Shown in pieces: positions 8,226 to 16,379 of a DNA stretch of 64,000 nucleotides. The notes beneath the pieces were generated by a model. It searched no databases and was not told the DNA's origin. It saw only the letters and a list, made by a program, of their open reading frames with translations. Made by a program: the position numbers and the translations under genes. The DNA is from Chloroflexi bacterium HGW-Chloroflexi-6 (GTDB lineage Bacteria; Chloroflexota; Anaerolineae; Anaerolineales; Villigracilaceae). Every line of letters begins with the position of its first letter. The stretch's first letter is position 1. The stretch is from contig PHBU01000011.1 of assembly GCA_002840685.1 (NCBI GenBank), positions 248,001 to 312,000 of the forward strand, written 5' to 3'.

Positions 8226-8687
8226 TTATTCCCGAACAGCGGCCAACACTTCCAGACTATGGTCTGCAGGTTTTACATTCTCGAAGATTTTTTTGACCAG
8301 GCCATCCGGGCCGATCACGAATGTGGTTCGCATGACACCCATGTACTCGCGGCCCATGAATTTCTTGGGGCCCCAAACCCCGTATTGCTCGGAAACAGCG
8401 TGATCTTCGTCAGCCAGCAGCGAAAAAGGCAGGTTAAATTTTTCTTTGAACTTGGTGTGAGATTTGGGGGAATCAGGGCTGACGCCCAAGATCGTCACCC
8501 CGGCCTTTTCGTAAGCCGAGTAATCATCGCGAAAATTGCAGGCTTCTGTCGTGCAGCCGGGGGTATCATCTTTTGGATAAAAATACAGCACGATGGTCTG
8601 CCCGGCAAAATCGGACAAATTGCGGACAGCGCCGGTCTCATCTGAAAGGCTAAAATGCGGTGCGGGGGTTCCTGTTTGTAGGTTCAT
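8226..8687 (-). CDS. bcp: Bcp/PrxQ-type thioredoxin-dependent peroxiredoxin
   Basis: A 153-residue peroxidase reducing H2O2 and organic hydroperoxides with thioredoxin as electron donor, acting in the cytoplasm. The peroxidatic C45 and resolving C50 are in DTPGCTTEAC, the atypical 2-Cys spacing of PrxQ. The ATG at 8687 is chosen because GAGGA sits 8 bases upstream and the domain begins at once (GTPAPHFSL). A longer reading frame upstream adds only unrelated residues. Immediate linkage to a two-component pair with a Cys-rich sensor fits an oxidative or respiratory stress theme. Confidence 0.95.
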   Translation of the reverse strand: MNLQTGTPAPHFSLSDETGAVRNLSDFAGQTIVLYFYPKDDTPGCTTEACNFRDDYSAYEKAGVTILGVSPDSPKSHTKFKEKFNLPFSLLADEDHAVSEQYGVWGPKKFMGREYMGVMRTTFVIGPDGLVKKIFENVKPADHSLEVLAAVRE

Positions 8688-8780
8688 GGTGAATATCCTC
8701 TGCTCAGCATTATACCCGACAGGCAAATTCCAAATTGGAGTCAATCGGTGGATTTAATGAAACTCAAATATTGGTTAAAA

Positions 8781-8814
8781 CAAAACATGGCCGAGGCGTA
8801 GCTCCCGGCCATGT
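8781..8814 (-). terminator. Terminator after the Lrp/AsnC-domain gene
   Basis: ACATGGCCG (8785-8793) pairs with CGGCCATGT (8806-8814); on the minus strand the stem is followed by TTTTGTTTTAA. Confidence 0.75.
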
Positions 8815-8827
8815 GAATTGAAACAAT

Positions 8828-9058
8828 TTACAGGTCAACTGCCAGGCAGGTCAGAGTTTCTTCAATGCCCGGAATGGGTTGAACTTCGTTGGCAAGTATT
8901 TTGCCGAGGTGGTCAAGGTTATCCGCATGAATGATTGCAACAGCATCATAAGGGCCGAATGTCATGTTGACTTCTTTAACTTGCGGTATTTTGCCTAGAT
9001 GACGGATAACATCCGCGATCTCGCCTGTGCGAATACTGATCAAGATGAATGCCTTCAT
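8828..9058 (-). CDS. Stand-alone Lrp/AsnC effector-binding domain protein
   Basis: A 76-residue protein equal to just the C-terminal alpha-beta sandwich (RAM domain) of Lrp/AsnC regulators, with no DNA-binding helix-turn-helix. The usual pattern is visible: AFILISIRTGE, then VKEVNMTFGPYDAVAIIHADN, and GIEETLTCLAV at the end. Such stand-alone proteins oligomerise and bind small ligands, often amino acids, and may modulate full-length Lrp proteins. The ATG at 9058 is preceded by AGGAGA 4 bases upstream, which fixes the start. It is transcribed alone, bounded by a terminator downstream. Confidence 0.9.
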   Translation of the reverse strand: MKAFILISIRTGEIADVIRHLGKIPQVKEVNMTFGPYDAVAIIHADNLDHLGKILANEVQPIPGIEETLTCLAVDL

Positions 9059-9162
9059 ATCTCTTCTCCTGTGCGAAACATTCAACACATTATAGGAAGA
9101 TTGAATGTAAATAGATACGGGCAATCATCACTTTTTTTATAGAAAGAAATCACTAATAACGA

Positions 9163-10176
9163 TTAAACGCGCCTGCTGCGCGCCAGCACAAAAGTCAATA
9201 CCAGGGCCGCCAGCAAGATGCCCCCCAGCACCAGAGGCCCGTCTTCGCGCGTGATAACCAGCAGAACTTCAGGGGTTGCCGTCAGGGTTGGGATCAGCGT
9301 CAGGGTTGGCAAAAGCGGTTGAAGGGTAGAAGAAGGCAAGGGCGTGAGTGAAACCATCGGGCTGGGAGTGGCAGGCTCGAGGCTGGGAATGATCCCTGTT
9401 CCTTTAACGATCAGCAGCTTCTCGTTCGGGTAGATCGCCTCGGCTTCGCTCATCCCGTTCAACTGGCGAATATCCGCCACCTTCAGGTTGTAGGTGATCG
9501 CGATCAACCAGAGCGTCTCTCCCGGCTGGACGATATGATAAATTGTGCCGTCGGGCATGGGGGTGTTGGGGATGGCGGTCGAGGCCAGCGGCGGAGCGTA
9601 GACCACCAGTGTCGGCGCGCTCTGGCCGGGAGCCAGGGTGTTGACCATCTGCGGCTGTCCGTCTGCGGTCGGGCGGGCGGCATCGATCACATAATAAACG
9701 TAGCCGTCGACAATCGCCACTCCCGCGCCGATCTCGGTCAGGTTGGGCGAGAGCATTGTGTTCAGGTGGGGCGCATCGCCCTGCCACTGGCGCACGGCAT
9801 CTTGAACGCTTTTGTTGTTCCCGGCGGTGATGTTCTCAGAAATGAACCCGCCCAGCGAAAGGTCGCCAGCCAGCGGGTAACCCGCGTTCAGAGCACGTTG
9901 ATAAGGGCGCGTGCCACTATAACCGGTATGCGAAACGCCATTGACCGCCATAAACTCGGCGTGCTGCTGGGCAATGCCCATCAGGATGGAATTGGAGCTG
10001 TACGGGGCCAGGCCGTTGGCCGCACGCAAGGCATTGACCTCGGCGATCAGCGAGTACGCATCCGTTGCCACCCGTGGCCTGTCCACCGCTATGAAGGGCG
10101 CCGACTCAGCCCGGGCGCTTGTGAACGCCAGCAAACCGAAAGACACCAGTAAAAACAAAGTCGCAATTTTTCTCAT
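9163..10176 (-). CDS. Secreted CAP (SCP/PR1)-LysM protein with C-terminal membrane anchor
   Basis: A 337-residue exported protein. It has a signal peptide (KIATLFLLVSFGLLAF...ARA), then a CAP domain (about 40-170) starting EVNALRAANGLAPY and carrying QQHAEFM, GVSHTG and GFISENI, which hold the family's His and Glu residues. A LysM domain follows (about 210-257, YHIVQPGETLWLIAITYNL), then a Ser/Thr/Pro-rich linker and a terminal membrane helix with basic tail (ARSRRV). LysM implies attachment to glycan. CAP domains have diverse roles; in bacteria many are uncharacterised surface proteins. Divergent from crcB. Confidence 0.9.
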   Translation of the reverse strand: MRKIATLFLLVSFGLLAFTSARAESAPFIAVDRPRVATDAYSLIAEVNALRAANGLAPYSSNSILMGIAQQHAEFMAVNGVSHTGYSGTRPYQRALNAGYPLAGDLSLGGFISENITAGNNKSVQDAVRQWQGDAPHLNTMLSPNLTEIGAGVAIVDGYVYYVIDAARPTADGQPQMVNTLAPGQSAPTLVVYAPPLASTAIPNTPMPDGTIYHIVQPGETLWLIAITYNLKVADIRQLNGMSEAEAIYPNEKLLIVKGTGIIPSLEPATPSPMVSLTPLPSSTLQPLLPTLTLIPTLTATPEVLLVITREDGPLVLGGILLAALVLTFVLARSRRV

Positions 10177-10209
10177 GCTTTTATTCCGTTAAGTACGTGA
10201 CCTTTGTGC

Positions 10210-10239
10210 CTGTCAGCGGCCACCTGACTTCATTATAAT
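10210..10239 (+). promoter_or_regulatory. Promoter of crcB, predicted leaderless
   Basis: A perfect TATAAT (10234-10239) sits 18 bases after CTGTCA (10210-10215). The crcB ATG begins 6 bases after the -10 box, so transcription would start at or next to the A of the ATG. No fluoride riboswitch fits in the remaining space. Confidence 0.6.
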
Positions 10240-10245
10240 CTTGCT

Positions 10246-10629
10246 ATGGGAAAATTCTTCATCATCGGCCTGGGTGGCGGCCTGGGCGCGATTTTGCGAT
10301 ATATCTTAAGCGGATTGGTGCAGAACTGGTCGAAAAGTATCAGTTTCCCCTACGGCACGCTGGCGGTCAACCTGCTTGGCTGCCTGCTGATCGGCCTGCT
10401 AACGGGTCTGGCCGAAACACGCGGCCTGTTCAGCCCGGAAGCGCGCCTGTTCATTTTCGTCGGTCTGCTGGGTGGTTTCACCACCTTTTCGACCTTTGGC
10501 AACGAGACCTTTAACCTGATCCTGTCACGCGAGAGTTTTCTGGCAGTGCTGAACCTTGCGACCCACATCGTGCTCGGCATTGGCATGGTCTGGGCCGGAC
10601 GGATTTTGGCCGCCACGTTATGGAGGTAA
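10246..10629 (+). CDS. crcB: Fluoride channel CrcB/FluC
   Basis: A 127-residue four-helix membrane protein that dimerises to export F- passively. Family signatures are present: GGLGAILRY near the N-terminus, FPYGTLAVNLLGCLLIG with the conserved Asn, and GLLGGFTTFSTFGNE with the Phe-box and polar-track Thr/Ser residues. There is no Shine-Dalgarno sequence; a -10 box abuts the start, so translation is probably leaderless. It is followed after 2 bases by a DUF190 gene, a well-known partner of CrcB. Confidence 0.95.
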   Translation: MGKFFIIGLGGGLGAILRYILSGLVQNWSKSISFPYGTLAVNLLGCLLIGLLTGLAETRGLFSPEARLFIFVGLLGGFTTFSTFGNETFNLILSRESFLAVLNLATHIVLGIGMVWAGRILAATLWR

Positions 10630-10631
10630 GC

Positions 10632-10982
10632 ATGGATTTACCCGAAACCGGCTGCCTGATGCGCATTTTCATCGGCGAGAGCGATCACTACGAAGGCAAG
10701 CCTTTGCACGAGTGGATTGTCTTGAAAGCCCGCGCGCAAGGCCTGGCCGGGGCGACCGTCTTGCGCGGCATGATGGGTTTTGGCCCCAACAGCCGAATCT
10801 ACACCAACAAGATCATGCGCCTCTCAGAAGACCTGCCCCTGATCGTGGAGATCATCGACACCCACGACAAGCTCGAGAATTTCCTGACGCTGGTTGAGCC
10901 TGCCGTTGGCGACGGACTGATCACGATGGAAAAGGCCTATATCAAGCTATATCGCAGCAAGTCTGCTGCAAAAGCCAAGTAA
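10632..10982 (+). CDS. DUF190 family protein (CrcB partner)
   Basis: A 116-residue cytoplasmic protein of the DUF190 family, which has a ferredoxin-like/PII-like fold and often sits beside or is fused to CrcB. Family features are GCLMRIFIGESDHYEGKPLHEWI, GLAGATVLRGMMGFG, and the DLPLIVEIIDTHDKLENFL core. A start at 10632 is chosen because GGAGG ends 7 bases upstream, at the end of crcB. An in-frame ATG at 10620 lies inside crcB and contains that ribosome site. Exact function is unknown; it may sense or regulate fluoride export. Confidence 0.92.
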   Translation: MDLPETGCLMRIFIGESDHYEGKPLHEWIVLKARAQGLAGATVLRGMMGFGPNSRIYTNKIMRLSEDLPLIVEIIDTHDKLENFLTLVEPAVGDGLITMEKAYIKLYRSKSAAKAK

Positions 10983-10993
10983 GGATTTCAACC

Positions 10994-12427
10994 ATGCCCA
11001 TCTTCACCCCCGGACGCCGCTGGCAACCCGCCTTTTCACCCTTCAAACACGAATCGTTTGCCCACCAGGTGCTGGCAACCGCCGAGTTGGCCATCAAAGG
11101 ACCGCTCTTTGGCTGCCGCATGTGCGGCAACTGCATGCTGCAAGACACCGCCTTCATCTGCCCGATGGAATGTCCCAAGGGATTGCGCAACGGGCCCTGC
11201 GGCGGTTCGACCGCCAACGGCTGCTACGTGGACGAAACCCGCCCGTGCATCTGGTACAAAATCTACGAGCGTTCCTTTAAGATGGACCGTGAAGAACGCC
11301 TGCTCGAAGTTCTGCCGCCGCTCGACTGGGAAAAAGCCGGCACGGAAACCTGGGGCGATGTAATTAACCAGGTCAGGCAAGTTGGCCCGAAAAAAGTCGT
11401 CAGCGGACTGGCGCAAGCCGAAACCCGCCAGGAAACCTGGGAGAGTGTCTTCAAACCGGTGCGCCAGCCTGATTGGTGGCAGGGCGATGACCGGTACCAC
11501 GCCCCCGCGTACGAGGAACCCGTCTCCGAACTGGAGCGCCGCTTGAAGGCTGGCGAGTTTGTCGTCACCGCCGAAGTCGCCCCGCCGATGACGGTTAAAA
11601 CCGACAAAATGTGCAAAAATATCGAGCTGGTGCACGAGAGCGTGGCAGCGGTCAACTTCACCGATAGCCCGAGCGCCACCCCACGCATGTCTTCGTGGGC
11701 CTGCTCCGCGCTGGCTGTTCAGCACGGGGTCGAGCCGGTCATGCAAATCGCAGCCCGCGACCGGACGCGGGTTGGCCTGCAAGGGGAGGTGCTTGGCGCT
11801 TCGGCCCTGGGTATACGCAACATCCTGTGCCTGTCGGGAGACAGTATGCGCCTTTCAGGCAAACCACGCGGACGAATGGATGTCTTCGACCTGGACGCTG
11901 TCCAAATGCTGTGGATCTTGCGCCGCATGCGCGACGAAGGCCGTTACCTCGACGGACGTGAGCTAAAAACCCGTCCACAGTTCTTTTTGGGGGCCGCCGC
12001 CGCGCCCTACGCTTCAGAGCCCAAATTCCAGGCTTTGCGCGAACAAAAAAAGGTCAACGCCGGGGCGCAGTTCTTCCAGACCAATCTGGTTTTCGATACC
12101 GAACGGCTGGATGATTGGTTAAATGAGCTGGGCAAAAGGGGCATCCTGGACAAGGTTTACATCCTGGTTGGCATTACCCCGCTTAAATCGTTCAAGATGG
12201 CGCGTTTCATGCACGATGAAGTGCCAGGCGTGGTCATCCCGCAATCCCTGCTCACGCGCATGGAGCAGGCCGAAGCCGCCGGGAACGCCGCCGAAGAAGG
12301 CGTGCAGATCGCGCTGGAACTGATCGAAAATATCAAAGGTAAGCCGGGCGTTAATGGCCTGCACCTGATGGCTGTCGGCTGGGAAGAGATCGTGCCGCGC
12401 ATAGTGGCTGAAGCCGGGCTGCGCTAA
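10994..12427 (+). CDS. Fused MetV-MetF methylenetetrahydrofolate reductase
   Basis: A 477-residue protein. The first ~110 residues form the Cys-rich MTHFR C-terminal-like (MetV) domain with C41, C44, C47, C56, C60, C69, C77 and C85 (GCRMCGNC, CPMECPKG, GPCGG), likely Fe-S or zinc ligands. From about 185 to the end is the TIM-barrel methylenetetrahydrofolate reductase (VTAEVAPP, VNFTDSPSATPRMSS, IRNILCLSGD, KVYILVGITPL). It reduces methylene-THF to methyl-THF. In acetogens MetV and MetF are separate genes acting in a complex, so this is a one-chain version with MetV first. The electron donor is not visible. Eleven bases follow the DUF190 stop, so it may be co-transcribed with crcB-DUF190. Confidence 0.92.
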   Translation: MPIFTPGRRWQPAFSPFKHESFAHQVLATAELAIKGPLFGCRMCGNCMLQDTAFICPMECPKGLRNGPCGGSTANGCYVDETRPCIWYKIYERSFKMDREERLLEVLPPLDWEKAGTETWGDVINQVRQVGPKKVVSGLAQAETRQETWESVFKPVRQPDWWQGDDRYHAPAYEEPVSELERRLKAGEFVVTAEVAPPMTVKTDKMCKNIELVHESVAAVNFTDSPSATPRMSSWACSALAVQHGVEPVMQIAARDRTRVGLQGEVLGASALGIRNILCLSGDSMRLSGKPRGRMDVFDLDAVQMLWILRRMRDEGRYLDGRELKTRPQFFLGAAAAPYASEPKFQALREQKKVNAGAQFFQTNLVFDTERLDDWLNELGKRGILDKVYILVGITPLKSFKMARFMHDEVPGVVIPQSLLTRMEQAEAAGNAAEEGVQIALELIENIKGKPGVNGLHLMAVGWEEIVPRIVAEAGLR

Positions 12428-12443
12428 AACGCAAAATCCATTC

Positions 12444-12472
12444 TTGCCAGTTTTGATTTGACGTGATAGAAT
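12444..12472 (+). promoter_or_regulatory. Promoter of tRNA-Gln
   Basis: TTGCCA (12444-12449), 17-base spacer, TAGAAT (12467-12472). The predicted start is about 10 bases before the mature tRNA. Confidence 0.7.
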
Positions 12473-12489
12473 ACCGTCCGCTGTTGAAT

Positions 12490-12563
12490 TGGGGGTTCGT
12501 CTAATGGCAGGACGACTGACTCTGGATTAGTTAATATTGGTTCGACTCCAGTACCCCCAGCCA
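12490..12563 (+). tRNA. tRNA-Gln (anticodon CTG), CCA encoded
   Basis: A full cloverleaf can be drawn: acceptor TGGGGGT/ACCCCCA, D stem GTC/GAC, anticodon stem ACTGA/TTAGT with loop CTCTGGA (anticodon CTG, reads CAG), T arm ATTGG/CCAGT with loop TTCGACT, discriminator G and encoded CCA. Confidence 0.95.
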
Positions 12564-12566
12564 CCG

Positions 12567-12593
12567 AAATCTCCCTGAAAAGGGAGATTTTTG
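12567..12593 (+). terminator. Terminator after tRNA-Gln
   Basis: AAATCTCCCT and AGGGAGATTT form a perfect 10-bp stem with a GAAA loop, followed by a short T run. Confidence 0.85.
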
Positions 12594-12686
12594 GTTAATC
12601 GAGCAGTTCGCGCTCCCCCATTCAAAGGGGAATATCCATTCCCCCTGCAAGACAACGATATTTCACTTTATGGTATTATCTAACCG

Positions 12687-13131
12687 CCTCAGGTCGGTCG
12701 GACGGTCGCGGTTCCGTGTTACGGGATCGAGGAAAGTCCGCACTCCACAGAGCACGGCGTCGGATAATACCCGGGGCGGGGCGATCCTTCACTTCGGTGA
12801 GGGGCCAACCTGCCGGACAGGGCCACAGAAAACAGGTAGCCTCGCTCGCAAGGGCGCGGTGATAGTGAAAAGGTGGTGTAAGAGACCACCGGTGTCCGTA
12901 GTAATACGGGCGGCCTGGTAACCCCCGCCGGGAGCAAGGTCAAGCAGGGACGAAGTGGTCTGAGGACCAACGGGAAACGTGCTCGTTTCCTTATGTGCCT
13001 CCTGTTCAGGAGGCCAGTCCCGGGTAGACTGCTTGAGCGGCGCGGCGACGCGCTTGCCAGATAGATGACCGCCCAGGCGCGGGGCCTAGCCCCGTTGCTG
13101 GACAGAATGCGGCTTATAGACTGGCCTGAGG
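12687..13131 (+). ncRNA. rnpB: RNase P RNA, bacterial class A
   Basis: The catalytic RNA of RNase P, which trims tRNA 5' leaders. Conserved blocks are in order: GAGGAAAGTCCGCACTCC (P3-P4 region), ACAGAAAAC, AGATAGATGACCGCC, and ACAGAATGCGGCTTATAG near the 3' end, which pairs with the 5' block to close P4. The ends are set by P1: CCTCAGGTCGGTC at 12687 pairs with GACTGGCCTGAGG ending at 13131. TATTAT at 12674-12679 is a possible -10 box, without a good -35. It follows the tRNA-Gln unit on the same strand. Confidence 0.97.
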
Positions 13132-13146
13132 CATTTTGGAATTACA

Positions 13147-13184
13147 AAAAGAGCGAGAAACTTTACCAGTTTCCGCTCTTTTGA
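13147..13184. terminator. Bidirectional terminator between rnpB and the eCIS cluster
   Basis: AAAAGAGCG(A)GAAACT pairs with AGTTTCCGCTCTTTT (one bulge). A-rich on one side and T-rich on the other, it serves rnpB on the plus strand and the convergent eCIS operon on the minus strand. Confidence 0.85.
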
Positions 13185-13260
13185 TTCTGTATGCTTTCAC
13201 AGCGTTCTATGTTTTTTTATCCTGCAATGCACCTGGCTCTTTACGCAGCAAGTTTATTTT

Positions 13261-16200
13261 TTAACGTGTAAAGCTGGTGATCTTGAAATATTTTCCCAGC
13301 AACTCGCCTACTTTTTTGGTTGTGCCGTCTTCGATGGTCACGTTCGTGTTGACCAGGGTGCTGCCGCCTGAGCGGTTCTCGCTGCTGTTGAGCGGCCACA
13401 GGTTATCGAAACTATCCGTGCCAGACATTTGCAATTCGACAACATGGTCGGCATCGGTCGGTTCCTCGTTGCGGTCATAGCCATGCCGCGCCCAAACGCG
13501 TTTAAATCGATTCATCTCGGACTCGCTGCGCCCGGTCCTCTTGGGGCCGACCACGAGATTAAGACGGGTCTGGAAGTTGCTCGCAATACCAACCGTATCG
13601 GAGCCACCCGGCAACGTGCCGCCAGCGGTTGGAGAAAACAACCTTGCGCTGGGCTTGGTCTGGAGTAAGGCCTGCGAGGTCAGGCCGGTCACATCGCTGG
13701 GAGCGGCCAGCCAGTAGGAACGGTAGTTCGCCAACGGACGTTTGGGCCAGGCGATCGGGTAAGGTTTTTCGCGGCTGCCATCAGGGGTATCTCCAGACTG
13801 AACCTGCGCTTCGGTCGGCCTTTCACCCTCCGGGTTGACCGCTCCGCGCACCACCCAGCGTGTTCCGCGTTCGACCACATCCAGCAAGCGCATCTGATAC
13901 TGCACACGGATCCCGGCCAACAGCGGGCGAAGCACCAGCCCGGCCACCCGGCGGCCCGCAAAACGGTTGACCGCGCGCTGAGCGGAGTCCAGACCGCGAT
14001 CCAGTTTTTGCTGCGGGGTCATGTTGGAAGTCCCGGTCAGCCGCGCCAGGAAACGCATCGCCAGGTTCTTGATCCAATCCACCACGCGGTCGAGGGCGCG
14101 GTCGATCGGCGCGCGGATACGGTCGATGATGGCCCGGATGCGCTCGGAGATGCCACCCAGCCCGATCAAACGTGCCAGGAAACTGATCACAACCGGCAGC
14201 AGGCGCGCCATGGTCCGCTCGACCAGGGAGGCCGCCGCGCCGATATTGCCGCTGGCAATGGCTGCGATCGAATTGAAGAACGACTCGGCCACCTGGATGA
14301 TCTGTTGCAGCCGCTCGCGGAAGAACATGATCGTGTTGTAGATGGCAATAATGGCCTGGATGACTGCCCCGGCCGGGTTGAACATGGAGACGATCCGCAT
14401 TACCGCCTGGGTCACGATCGTGCGGATGATCCACTCGCGGATGCCGCCCATCACCATTTCTTGCAGATTTTGCATGTGCTGCAGAATCTGCTGCCAGGCC
14501 GCCGCCGGGCCATCGCGGACAAGGGTCACAACCAGCTCGAAACCCGTCTCCAGCGCCCGGACAGGTGTCTCGCCCATCAAACGCACCAGCTTGGTGCGGA
14601 TATTTTGCCAGGTCAGCCCCAGGATCTGCAGTACCAGCGAGAGAATACCGCGCATATCCCAGCGGGCAGGCAGGGTCAGTCCCGCACCGGACAGCGCGCC
14701 GGTCAGCCAGCCGATCAGCCCGTTGATCAAATGGGTGCGGATGTTACGGCCAAACTGCTGGAAACCCTGCTTGGCGGCCCGCACCAGGTTGCCGATAAAA
14801 CCGATCGGGTTGCCGATGATGGTGCGGATCACGGAAGCTGCCCGACGTAAGACAGGCATGGCCCCCGGCGCCAGCGCTTCGAAGATGAACATCATGATTT
14901 CGAGGGCGGCATTGCCAGCCCAGGCCATAAAATCGCCGATAAAACCGCCGAAAATACTGCGGACCTTGCTAAACGCGCCGGGTATATCGAGCAGATCGCC
15001 GATCTCAAGCACATCCCACAACTGCAAAAACAATCCGGGGATCTGGCTGACAAAGCCCATCAAAGTGCCCAACTGAGCCTGGAACCAGGCCCAGGCGCGC
15101 GGAATGGCGCGCGATTGCTGCAAGTGCTGCCATTTTTCTTCCTGTCCGATCAGGCGCATGAAGCCACCGATCATGTTCTCAGCTGTGCGCGGATAAGGAT
15201 CGTTGGTGATCGGGTCATAGCCCAAGACCAGACGCATCAAATCGTAAGCGCGGGTGCCTTCGGCCAGGCGCGCCACCGGGCGCAGGATGGCATCCCGGAT
15301 AAATTTCAGGATGTCGCTCACCAGGCCGCCCAGGAACGAGATGATCCGGTCGATGGGGGCGGTGAAGATGCGTTTGGCGCGCTCCCAGACGCCGTCCAGG
15401 TCGAAAACATCGCTCCAACTTAGAGAATCAAGAAACTCGTCGAGCGCATTCTTGAAGGTGCTGGCCGCCATGCCCAGCGAATTAAGCTGTTGCTGGAGCC
15501 AGCCCCCCACCCGCTCGAGGATGCCATGATTTTGCAGGGCGCGGAAGATCAGATCGCCGCCCGGCATGAATCCCATCACCGCGCGGAACAGGTTGGTGGC
15601 GTTGCGCTCCACCCGGCTCATATTGATCGGGTTAAAGCCAATCACAAAGGTTAGCATCGAAAAACCGGGGATATTGTTGGCCCAATCGGCAAAACGGTCC
15701 AGCGCACTGCTGATCGACCAGCGTTGCACACGCGGACTGCTGAGATGCTCACGCACCACAACGCTCTCGCCGCGCGCAACCGCGCTGCCGCCACGCTGCG
15801 CTTCGCGTTCGTGAGAATCGCCGCCGCCATTCAGCGACCAGCGCTGCACCGATGGCCGGGTGCCCTGCTGGAGAACATGGGTCATTTCGTGGGCAATTAA
15901 TTGGGTATCGGTTACCCGTTCACCGGGGCCAAGGAAAATGTGGCTGCCATAAGTGAAGGCGCGCGCTGAAACATTCCTGACCATCGACTGGGCCTTGCTG
16001 TCCGTGTGGATGCGTACCGCGCTCAGGTCCGCATCAAAACTCTGCGAAAGCCTGGCCTGCATCTCATCCGGCAGCGGCTGTCCGGCGCCCGGCGCTTTTC
16101 CAAGGGGCTGGATGCGTCGCAAGGCCCGCCGTGGCCTTGGCAATGGTTTGGCCGAAATGGCCGGAACAGCCGGGACGGGCGGCTTTTTTACCGCCGGATT

Positions 16201-16368
16201 ACCAGCTGGCACAACATTATTCTTTTCAGGGCTGATCTTGAGTTGAACCGCCGGTTTGCTGACCGCCGGCATCGGCGCGCGAGTGGCGGGTGGACGTGCC
16301 TTTTCATCGCGCCGTTTGGGTGCCGGAGCTTGGGCTGTGGAACGGGAGACAGCGGTCGGGTTTGGCAT
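13261..16368 (-). CDS. DUF4157 protein with C-terminal HNH-type nuclease domain; candidate eCIS cargo toxin
   Basis: A 1035-residue protein, last gene of the eCIS operon. The N-terminal ~90 residues are low-complexity Pro/Ala/Lys. A DUF4157 domain follows (about 90-170) with a metallopeptidase-like HEMTH motif near residue 159, and VRIHTDSKAQ before it. DUF4157 is an established marker of eCIS-associated toxins. Residues ~230-840 are long amphipathic and hydrophobic helices rich in Ile, Phe and Arg (repeated RIxxFLxRLIG-like stretches). The last ~80 residues contain TDADHVVELQ and FDNLWPLNSSENRSGG, an HNH/LHH-type nuclease pattern with D-H, N and terminal N residues. Delivery as a DNase or RNase effector is inferred. 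The helical middle could be a packing or membrane-active region. No immunity gene is obvious beside it. Confidence 0.82.
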   Translation of the reverse strand: MPNPTAVSRSTAQAPAPKRRDEKARPPATRAPMPAVSKPAVQLKISPEKNNVVPAGNPAVKKPPVPAVPAISAKPLPRPRRALRRIQPLGKAPGAGQPLPDEMQARLSQSFDADLSAVRIHTDSKAQSMVRNVSARAFTYGSHIFLGPGERVTDTQLIAHEMTHVLQQGTRPSVQRWSLNGGGDSHEREAQRGGSAVARGESVVVREHLSSPRVQRWSISSALDRFADWANNIPGFSMLTFVIGFNPINMSRVERNATNLFRAVMGFMPGGDLIFRALQNHGILERVGGWLQQQLNSLGMAASTFKNALDEFLDSLSWSDVFDLDGVWERAKRIFTAPIDRIISFLGGLVSDILKFIRDAILRPVARLAEGTRAYDLMRLVLGYDPITNDPYPRTAENMIGGFMRLIGQEEKWQHLQQSRAIPRAWAWFQAQLGTLMGFVSQIPGLFLQLWDVLEIGDLLDIPGAFSKVRSIFGGFIGDFMAWAGNAALEIMMFIFEALAPGAMPVLRRAASVIRTIIGNPIGFIGNLVRAAKQGFQQFGRNIRTHLINGLIGWLTGALSGAGLTLPARWDMRGILSLVLQILGLTWQNIRTKLVRLMGETPVRALETGFELVVTLVRDGPAAAWQQILQHMQNLQEMVMGGIREWIIRTIVTQAVMRIVSMFNPAGAVIQAIIAIYNTIMFFRERLQQIIQVAESFFNSIAAIASGNIGAAASLVERTMARLLPVVISFLARLIGLGGISERIRAIIDRIRAPIDRALDRVVDWIKNLAMRFLARLTGTSNMTPQQKLDRGLDSAQRAVNRFAGRRVAGLVLRPLLAGIRVQYQMRLLDVVERGTRWVVRGAVNPEGERPTEAQVQSGDTPDGSREKPYPIAWPKRPLANYRSYWLAAPSDVTGLTSQALLQTKPSARLFSPTAGGTLPGGSDTVGIASNFQTRLNLVVGPKRTGRSESEMNRFKRVWARHGYDRNEEPTDADHVVELQMSGTDSFDNLWPLNSSENRSGGSTLVNTNVTIEDGTTKKVGELLGKYFKITSFTR

Positions 16369-16379
16369 ACAGGATATCG

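Noticed and set aside
10177..10245. Fluoride riboswitch before crcB
   Set aside because: Only 69 bases separate the divergent starts, with no matching conserved core, and the -10 box abuts the ATG.
13261..13600. A homing endonuclease from the HNH-like motif
   Set aside because: The motif is the C-terminal part of a DUF4157 protein in an eCIS operon, with no intron or intein context.
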